Part shown: positions 59,189 through 64,000 of the stretch, in pieces
Numbering within the stretch: position 1 is the first letter of the stretch
Layout of the letters: every line of letters begins with the position of its first letter
Source of the DNA: Oligoflexia bacterium
GTDB lineage: Bacteria > Bdellovibrionota_G > JALEGL01
Assembly (NCBI GenBank): GCA_035326705.1
Contig: DAOLES010000002.1
Coordinates: 245,898 to 309,897 of the forward strand
DNA: 64,000 nt
Direction: 5' to 3'
Notes under the pieces: model-generated
Seen by the model: only the letters and a program-made list of their open reading frames with translations
What the model was told of the DNA's origin: nothing
Databases searched by the model: none
Position numbers and translations under genes: made by a program

Positions 59189-60755
59189 TGCCTTACCAGA
59201 ACATATTGTTGATCAACTTCAAGCAATTGAAAGAATTGAACTTTTAGAAAAAGATAATGAGCATTTAATTCAACAGATTAAGGAGCAAGCCAATATTGTT
59301 ATTGTTAGGAGTGCAACACAGCTTGATGCTGAACTGTTAAATCAATGCAAGCATTTGCAACTTATTGTTAGAGCAGGCATGGGAACCGATAACATAGATA
59401 TTGTAGCAGCTACGCAAAAAGGCATAGCTGTGATGAACACACCTGCTAAAAATGCTAATGCTGCTGCTGAGCTAAGTGTGGCTTTGATGTTTGCTTGTTC
59501 TAGACATGTCCCCCAAGCCAATCAAAAAATGAAGCTTGGAGAGTGGGATAGAAAGTCTTTTATGGGTTATGAACTCATGGGTAAAACTTTGGCTATTTTA
59601 GGTTTTGGTAATGTTGGAAGAGCTGTTGCCAAAAAAGCTTTGGCTTTGGGTATGAAAGTGCTTGCTTATGACCCTTATATTGCTAAAGAAAGCATGGATA
59701 AATTGGGTGTCATAAAGCTCAATTTGGATGAAGCGCTTGAGCAAGCAGATGTTGTTTCATTGCATCTTGCGCTCACTGAAGAAAGTTATCATATTCTTAA
59801 TCATGAAAAACTGATGACCATGAAAAAAAATGCCATCTTAATTAATACAGCTAGAGGTGGTTTGATTGATGAAAAAGCCTTGGTCACTGTAATGCAAAAA
59901 GGTCATTTGTATGCTGTAGGGTTGGATGTCTATGAACAGGAACCTTTAGAAAAAGACTCGCCGTTATTACAGTTAGCAAACCTTATTGTTCTTCCGCATC
60001 TTGGGGCGTCCAGTTATGAAGCTCAAAATAATGTTGGTCTTGCTGTGGTTGAACAGTTAAAAGTTTATTTAGAAAAAGATTTGGTTGTTAATGGCGTTAA
60101 TGTGCCTGCCATTTTACCAGAAAGCTTTTTAAAACTGGGTAAGCTTTTGGACTTAAGTGAAAAAATGGCTTCAATGCTATCTCAAACCATCAAAGATCCT
60201 CTGCAGTCCATCAATGTTGCTTTTTCTGGGAGCTTGTCCAATGAAGATCAAATGGCACTAAAGGCTTCCGCCTTGGTGGGTGCTTTGCGTCCTGTCTGCC
60301 AAGACTCAATTAATTTTGTTAATGCTGAATTGCAAGCACAAAAAAGAGACATTCATAGTTCAATCACGGCCTATGCTGATTCAATAGACTATACCCATTG
60401 GATAAAAATAGAATTGATGACCACGGGTCAAACAAAATATTGTGTTGAAGGTGCTCTTTTAGGGCAAAAACAACTCAAGGTGGTTTCATGGAACGGATAT
60501 GATTTAGAGATTGAGCCAAAAGGACATATGTTGATCATTGAGAATCAAGATCAACCCGGCAACTTGGCAGCATGGGCAACCTTGATTGGTCAAGAAGGCA
60601 TTAATATAGAAGAATTATGCTTATCTTCTACTAAAAAAGACAGTGATCTAGCGGTGTCCATTGTGCGGATGAATCAAGCCTTAAGTAAAGAATGTTTATC
60701 AAGTATTCTTGACTTATCCATGGTTCATTCTGTTGCAAGCGTCAATGTGCCTTGA
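59169..60755 (+). CDS. serA: D-3-phosphoglycerate dehydrogenase
   Basis: First enzyme of serine synthesis. From the ATG at 59169 (GGAG upstream) it is 528 residues, the usual long form. Catalytic domain features: NTPAKNANAAAELSVALM, the NAD motif LGFGNVGRAVAKKA, Arg in NTARGGLIDE, Glu in DVYEQEP and His in LPHLGASSYEA. An intermediate domain follows, then a C-terminal ACT domain (MLIIENQDQPGNLAAWATLI), the site of serine feedback. The longer frame from 59133 would run inside the aminotransferase gene. Confidence 0.95.
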   Translation: MKTLICDALPEHIVDQLQAIERIELLEKDNEHLIQQIKEQANIVIVRSATQLDAELLNQCKHLQLIVRAGMGTDNIDIVAATQKGIAVMNTPAKNANAAAELSVALMFACSRHVPQANQKMKLGEWDRKSFMGYELMGKTLAILGFGNVGRAVAKKALALGMKVLAYDPYIAKESMDKLGVIKLNLDEALEQADVVSLHLALTEESYHILNHEKLMTMKKNAILINTARGGLIDEKALVTVMQKGHLYAVGLDVYEQEPLEKDSPLLQLANLIVLPHLGASSYEAQNNVGLAVVEQLKVYLEKDLVVNGVNVPAILPESFLKLGKLLDLSEKMASMLSQTIKDPLQSINVAFSGSLSNEDQMALKASALVGALRPVCQDSINFVNAELQAQKRDIHSSITAYADSIDYTHWIKIELMTTGQTKYCVEGALLGQKQLKVVSWNGYDLEIEPKGHMLIIENQDQPGNLAAWATLIGQEGINIEELCLSSTKKDSDLAVSIVRMNQALSKECLSSILDLSMVHSVASVNVP

Positions 60756-60821
60756 GCCTTATATTTTTGTTTTTAAAAAGATTTTCTAGTCTTTTTTAAC
60801 ATGCATGTTAATAGTAAAAAA

Positions 60822-62111
60822 ATGGCAAATGTAGTTGTTGTTGGCGCCCAGTGGGGTGACGAAGGAAAAGGTAAAGTCGTTGATATTTTTGCTGAGCAAG
60901 CGGACTTGGTGGTTCGTTTTCAAGGTGGTAACAATGCAGGACATACGCTTGTGGTAGAAGGCAAGAAAGTTGTTTTGCATCTCATTCCCTCTGGAATCTT
61001 AAGAGAAAATACAGTGTGTGTGATTGGTAACGGGGTGGTGATTGATTTAGATGTTCTTAAACAGGAGATTGATCAGCTTCATACAGCAGGCATTCATATT
61101 ACACCAGACAACCTAAAAATCAGTGAAAATGCACATATTATTATGCCCTATCATAAACAATTGGATTTAGCGGCAGAAAAAAAACGCGGCGATGCTAAAA
61201 TTGGAACAACAGGAAGAGGCATTGGCCCATGTTATGTTGATAAAGTTGCTCGTGAAGGTTTAAGAATGGGTGATCTTTTATCCATGAAATGGTTTGAAAG
61301 TAAGCTTGATGCTATTGTTGAAGGTAAGAATGAACTCTTGACCAAAGTTTATAACGAACCAGCTTTAGATAGTAAGGTCATGCTTGCAAAAATTCAGGAG
61401 CATTGTAAATGGGTTACAGCACACATTAGCAATACTTCGCATTACATTTACAGCGCTAAAAAGGCTGGACAAAATATTTTATTTGAAGGTGCCCAAGGCA
61501 CTTCATTGGATGTAGATCATGGTACATATCCTTTTGTAACCTCATCTAACACAATTGCTGGTTCAGCTTGTACGGGCTCAGGTGTTGGCCCCAGCCATAT
61601 TGATAAAGTTGTGGGTATCATGAAAGCTTACACCACCAGAGTTGGTTCAGGTCCATTTCCAACAGAACTTAATGATACTGATGGCAAGTATCTTCAAGAA
61701 AAAGGCCATGAGTTTGGTGCAACGACAGGTAGACCTAGACGTTGCGGTTGGTTGGATGCAGTGTGTTTGCAGCATGCGGTTAGGGTCAATGGTATTACTG
61801 ATTTGGTGGTAACAAAGTTGGATGTTTTAAATGGCTTAAAAACAATTAAAATTGCAACGTCCTATAAAGTTGATGGTCAAGAGCACACAGAATTTATTGC
61901 TGACTGGAGAATTTTAGAAAAATGTGAACCGGTTTATGAAAGTTTTGAAGGTTGGGAGAGTTTGCCAGAAAACTGTGCATCAAGAAAAGACTTGCCCAAA
62001 AATGCTCAAATTTTTTTAGACCGGATAGAAGCCTTGACAGAGGCTAAAATTAGCATGATATCTACAGGACCAGCTAGAAAAGAAAGAATCATTGAGGATT
62101 CTATTTTCTAA
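60822..62111 (+). CDS. purA: Adenylosuccinate synthetase
   Basis: GTP-dependent first step from IMP to AMP. The N-terminal MANVVVVGAQWGDEGKGKVVD and GNNAGHTLV are diagnostic; also TTGRGIGPCYVDK, GAQGTSLDVDHGTYPFVTSSN and TTGRPRRCGWLD. About 429 residues from the ATG at 60822, where family members begin; an in-frame ATG at 60801 adds seven residues. No ribosome site is clear for either. It stands apart from the other purine genes in the window. Confidence 0.95.
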   Translation: MANVVVVGAQWGDEGKGKVVDIFAEQADLVVRFQGGNNAGHTLVVEGKKVVLHLIPSGILRENTVCVIGNGVVIDLDVLKQEIDQLHTAGIHITPDNLKISENAHIIMPYHKQLDLAAEKKRGDAKIGTTGRGIGPCYVDKVAREGLRMGDLLSMKWFESKLDAIVEGKNELLTKVYNEPALDSKVMLAKIQEHCKWVTAHISNTSHYIYSAKKAGQNILFEGAQGTSLDVDHGTYPFVTSSNTIAGSACTGSGVGPSHIDKVVGIMKAYTTRVGSGPFPTELNDTDGKYLQEKGHEFGATTGRPRRCGWLDAVCLQHAVRVNGITDLVVTKLDVLNGLKTIKIATSYKVDGQEHTEFIADWRILEKCEPVYESFEGWESLPENCASRKDLPKNAQIFLDRIEALTEAKISMISTGPARKERIIEDSIF

Positions 62112-62144
62112 GTCAATAAAAGAGCTAAAAAATACAGCTTTCCC

Positions 62145-62173
62145 TTGCGCATTTGCCAGGTTCTATGTATAAG
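62145..62173 (+). promoter_or_regulatory. Promoter of the tRNA-Lys/tRNA-Glu unit
   Basis: TTGCGC (62145-62150), 17 bases, then TATAAG (62168-62173), 15 bases before tRNA-Lys. Confidence 0.65.
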
Positions 62174-62187
62174 CAGAAATCTGTTTT

Positions 62188-62262
62188 GGGCCCGTAGCTC
62201 AGGGGTAGAGCAATTGCCTTTTAAGCAATGGGTCGTTGGTTCAAATCCAACCGGGCTCACCA
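62188..62262 (+). tRNA. tRNA-Lys (anticodon UUU)
   Basis: 75 nt: acceptor GGGCCCG with CGGGCTC, D-arm with GTAGCTCAGGGGTAGAGC, anticodon arm ATTGC-CTTTTAA-GCAAT (anticodon TTT), T-arm GTTGGTTCAAATCCAAC, CCA encoded. G2 pairs with U71. Confidence 0.96.
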
Positions 62263-62303
62263 AAAAACAGAATAAGGATAACAGCTTGATAAGCTGTTTA
62301 GGC

Positions 62304-62381
<78 letters not shown>

Positions 62382-62457
62382 TCTTTTCTTTAGATTTCGG
62401 TACGCACAAGTACTTTATTTTATAATTACAATGATTGCCAGGCTTAAGGGCTTTGAA

Positions 62458-62497
62458 CCCCAAGGCTATACTTGCTGACGCAAGTATAGCCTTGGGG
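62458..62497. repeat. 36-base perfect palindrome abutting a tRNA-Glu 3'-end copy
   Basis: CCCCAAGGCTATACTTGC (62458-62475) is the exact reverse complement of GCAAGTATAGCCTTGGGG (62480-62497), with TGAC as loop. Its right arm merges into CCTTGGGGGTACCA at 62490-62503, identical to the last 14 bases of tRNA-Glu (62368-62381). GCTATACTTG is shared with the palindrome cluster at 23.9 kb. Confidence 0.85.
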
Positions 62498-62503
62498 GTA
62501 CCA
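62490..62503 (+). repeat. Direct repeat of the tRNA-Glu 3' end (possible attachment-site copy)
   Basis: CCTTGGGGGTACCA, identical to 62368-62381, 122 bases downstream. CTTTAGA and GGTAC also recur after both copies at slightly different spacing. A 14-base tRNA 3'-end repeat is what site-specific integration at a tRNA leaves, but a short local duplication is equally possible. Confidence 0.5.
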
Positions 62504-62573
62504 CTTTCTTCCTTTAGAACAAGGTACATTTCAAGTTCATCTTCCATTCAAATAAAGTGCTATTTGGGGATTT

Positions 62574-62608
62574 GAACTACGCGCCTTTGGCGCTAGTTCA
62601 TTTTTTAT
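62574..62608 (+). terminator. Terminator downstream of the tRNA unit
   Basis: GAACTA-C-GCGCC pairs with GGCGC-TAGTTC (11 pairs, one bulged C, loop TTT), then ATTTTTTATTT. Confidence 0.75.
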
Positions 62609-62621
62609 TTGTGTTTACGTA

Positions 62622-62646
62622 GCAAAGCCATTGTATATGGCTTTGC
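62622..62646. repeat. Hairpin
   Basis: GCAAAGCCAT (62622-62631) and ATGGCTTTGC (62637-62646), ten perfect pairs, five-base loop. No T run. Confidence 0.6.
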
Positions 62647-62658
62647 GCACGGGAGTGA

Positions 62659-62685
62659 ACAAATTAAAACGCGGTTTTAATTTGT
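62659..62685. repeat. Hairpin
   Basis: ACAAATTAAAAC (62659-62670) and GTTTTAATTTGT (62674-62685), twelve perfect pairs, loop GCG. No T run follows. Confidence 0.6.
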
Positions 62686-62897
62686 GAGAGGGGCATGAGC
62701 TGATTTTAGAAAAAGAGCGAATAGCGGGAGGGGATTAGAGCTTCTGAATATTCGGTTTTAATTATCTAGATATGACTCCTAAGGGTAGTTTTCTTAAAAC
62801 TTTAATTTTAAAAAATAAAAATATAAAATTAAAAACACATATTGATTGGGTAAAATTATAGTAATATTAAATGCTTACATTGAATAGTAAAAAAATA

Positions 62898-62934
62898 TTG
62901 TCGTATTTTTGCTTGAATAATTGTCGTATTTTTG
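62898..62934. promoter_or_regulatory. Tandem 14-base direct repeat upstream of the AbiEi-like gene
   Basis: TTGTCGTATTTTTG occurs exactly at 62898-62911 and 62921-62934, period 23 bases, the second ending 14 bases before the ATG. TTGTCG resembles a -35 box. Two sites on about two helical turns suit binding of the antitoxin, as AbiEi-type proteins repress their own promoters. Confidence 0.55.
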
Positions 62935-62948
62935 TTACCCTATAGAAA

Positions 62949-63347
62949 ATGAGGAAAAGTTTAAAAAAAAGAATTTTCGAGAAAATAAAGCGTTCTAAAA
63001 AACGTGTTTTTTTGAGAAAAAATTTTGCTGCCTTAGGTGACTACGATCAAGTTGGACGTGCTTTGCGTGAGCTGATGGATGAGAAAAAACTCATCCGCTT
63101 GGGTTATGGCTTGTATGTTAAAACAAGAAAAAATATCTATACCGGACAGATAATGATAGACGGGGCTTTTGAGGAAATTGCTATCGAAGCGTTAGAACGA
63201 TTAAAGGTTGATTGGGAATATGGAAGTCTAATTCAGGATTATCAAAAAGGAAGCGAGCAAATCCCCGCTCGTTTGGATGTGATCATCAATGATCGATTTC
63301 AAAGAAAAATTGGAGTCGATCGATATCAACTCTATATTGAAAAGTAG
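62949..63347 (+). CDS. AbiEi-like antitoxin/transcription regulator (DUF6088 type)
   Basis: 132 residues. Basic N-terminus, then a winged-helix segment (RVFLRKNFAALGDYDQVGRA, ELMDEKKLIRLGYGLYVK), as in AbiEi-type antitoxins of type IV toxin-antitoxin systems. The C-terminal part (60-132) is an antitoxin-like region with GQIMIDGAFEEIAIEAL. No ribosome site precedes the ATG (TACCCTATAGAAA), so it may be leaderless, with the start close to the transcript start. Its stop TAG is directly followed by the ATG of the toxin gene. Assignment rests on the fold and the partner. Confidence 0.75.
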   Translation: MRKSLKKRIFEKIKRSKKRVFLRKNFAALGDYDQVGRALRELMDEKKLIRLGYGLYVKTRKNIYTGQIMIDGAFEEIAIEALERLKVDWEYGSLIQDYQKGSEQIPARLDVIINDRFQRKIGVDRYQLYIEK

Positions 63348-64000
63348 ATGAAGGCCTTCCCCTCATTTGTTGATATTGCTCAAGCTTTATCAAGCTATTA
63401 CAAAATATCTAATCCTATACCAACAGCTATTGTTGAAAAGGAATTCTTTACTATCGACATTTTGAGAAAATTAGAAAATCTAATGATCAGTGATGATTTT
63501 ATTCTCGTGTTCTCTGGAGGAACATGTTTGACGAAGGTTTACTTAAAAAACTCTAGTCGTATGTCAGAAGATATTGATTTAAAAATGATTCCAAACAAAG
63601 AGTATCTTGAAAAGTCAAAGTCCCAGCAAAAGAAACAGCGAAAAGAATTTGGAGAGCGGATTATCGATCATATTCTAAATGATCAAACTTATGATTTGGT
63701 GAGTCAAAAGAAAAGAAATGAATATAGATATCAAGAATTTCAAATTAGGTATCCAAGACAGGGAAATACTTTGCATTATCTTCGTCCAGAAATAAAAATT
63801 GAACTGACTCAATCTGTGCTTTATCAAGATGCGGTAAAAAAAAGTATTGAGTCCTATAGCGCAAAAATTATGAAAAGTGATTCAGAGGTAAAAAACTTTC
63901 CTTGTTCTGAATTAGAAAGCATTTTAGCAGAAAAATTACTTTCTCTGCTTAGAAGAACTGCAGGTGTAGCGAGGGGAATTAAGGAATGGGAAGATGAAAG
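63348..64000 (+). CDS. AbiEii-like nucleotidyltransferase toxin (partial, runs off the window)
   Basis: An open frame from ATG 63348 to the last base of the window, 217 codons without a stop. The N-terminal half has the AbiEii motifs: VFSGGTCLTKVYLKN (hGGTxLxK) and RMSEDIDLKM (SxDxD metal-binding aspartates). Further on, KIELTQSVLY and LESILAEKLLSLLRRTAG match the later conserved segment. AbiEii-type toxins transfer nucleotides, and the paired AbiEi represses the operon. It starts directly after the antitoxin stop, so the two are translationally coupled. Phage defence is the known family role; the C-terminal part is not visible. Confidence 0.85.
   Translation, partial: MKAFPSFVDIAQALSSYYKISNPIPTAIVEKEFFTIDILRKLENLMISDDFILVFSGGTCLTKVYLKNSSRMSEDIDLKMIPNKEYLEKSKSQQKKQRKEFGERIIDHILNDQTYDLVSQKKRNEYRYQEFQIRYPRQGNTLHYLRPEIKIELTQSVLYQDAVKKSIESYSAKIMKSDSEVKNFPCSELESILAEKLLSLLRRTAGVARGIKEWEDE

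Larger units (their letters stand above)
62382..62948. other. 567-base non-coding stretch with palindromes and a tRNA 3'-end copy
   Basis: No gene is supportable here. The stretch holds a 36-base palindrome, a 14-base copy of the tRNA-Glu 3' end, a terminator hairpin, two more strong hairpins (62622-62646 and 62659-62685) and, at its end, a direct repeat upstream of the AbiEi-like gene. The A/T-rich part at 62740-62890 holds nothing I can name. Confidence 0.7.

Overview
The window looks like a chromosome segment of an aerobic, Gram-negative, low-GC (clearly below 50%) bacterium of the former deltaproteobacterial group, most likely Bdellovibrionota or a relative. The grounds are a Tol system and many lipoproteins, an alternative complex III (ACIII) with a caa3 oxidase, a TIGR02147-type regulator beside lipoproteins, a RegB/RegA pair, FtsEX with an EnvC-like protein, and several small proteins that I know only from deltaproteobacteria-like genomes. 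The lineage is an inference from gene content and recalled families; no search was run.

Layout. 1-2.0 kb: end of an oligopeptide ABC importer (permease tail, OppD, OppF). 2.1-3.9 kb: a hydrolase-OsmC fusion and a small secreted charged protein. 4.1-8.0 kb: tight purK-purE-fur-regB-regA cluster. 8.2-20.5 kb: respiratory operon actABCDEF, a small membrane protein, SCO copper chaperone and caa3 oxidase coxBACD, closed by a strong terminator. 20.7-24.3 kb: minus-strand genes (secreted phosphatase/nuclease-fold lipoprotein, degenerate receiver, small proteins), tRNA-Leu(UAG), tRNA-Arg(UCG) and a cluster of palindromes. 24.4-33.4 kb: purine permease, LysE exporter, dxs, pseudopilin, deaminase, Ppx/GppA, divergent Nramp. 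33.4-36.7 kb: tolQRAB on the minus strand. 36.8-42.2 kb: ftsEX-envC with an uncatalogued 58-residue ORF translationally coupled to ftsE, then PilZ and FHA-sigma54 regulators. 42.2-52.7 kb: lipoproteins, coaE, purQ, meaB, a TIGR02147-lipoprotein cluster, HNH nuclease, CpoB-like and LysM proteins. 52.8-62.1 kb: dprA, trmFO, xerC, an Hsp70 homologue, aminotransferase, serA, purA. 62.2-64 kb: tRNA-Lys(UUU), tRNA-Glu(UUC), a palindrome-rich stretch containing a copy of the tRNA-Glu 3' end, and an AbiE-like toxin-antitoxin pair cut by the window edge.

How it works together. The respiratory block encodes a complete quinol-to-oxygen electron route: ACIII oxidises quinol and passes electrons to a caa3 oxidase of the A2 type (YSHPxVY motif). 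The upstream RegB carries the quinone-site motif GGxxNPF and a candidate redox cysteine, so a quinone-sensing kinase may control this operon. The envelope blocks (TolQRAB, CpoB-like, FtsEX-EnvC, LysM protein) belong to cell division and outer-membrane constriction. Most of the window is ordinary chromosome. The accessory parts are the tRNA-Glu/AbiE end, the TIGR02147 cluster and the palindromic elements.
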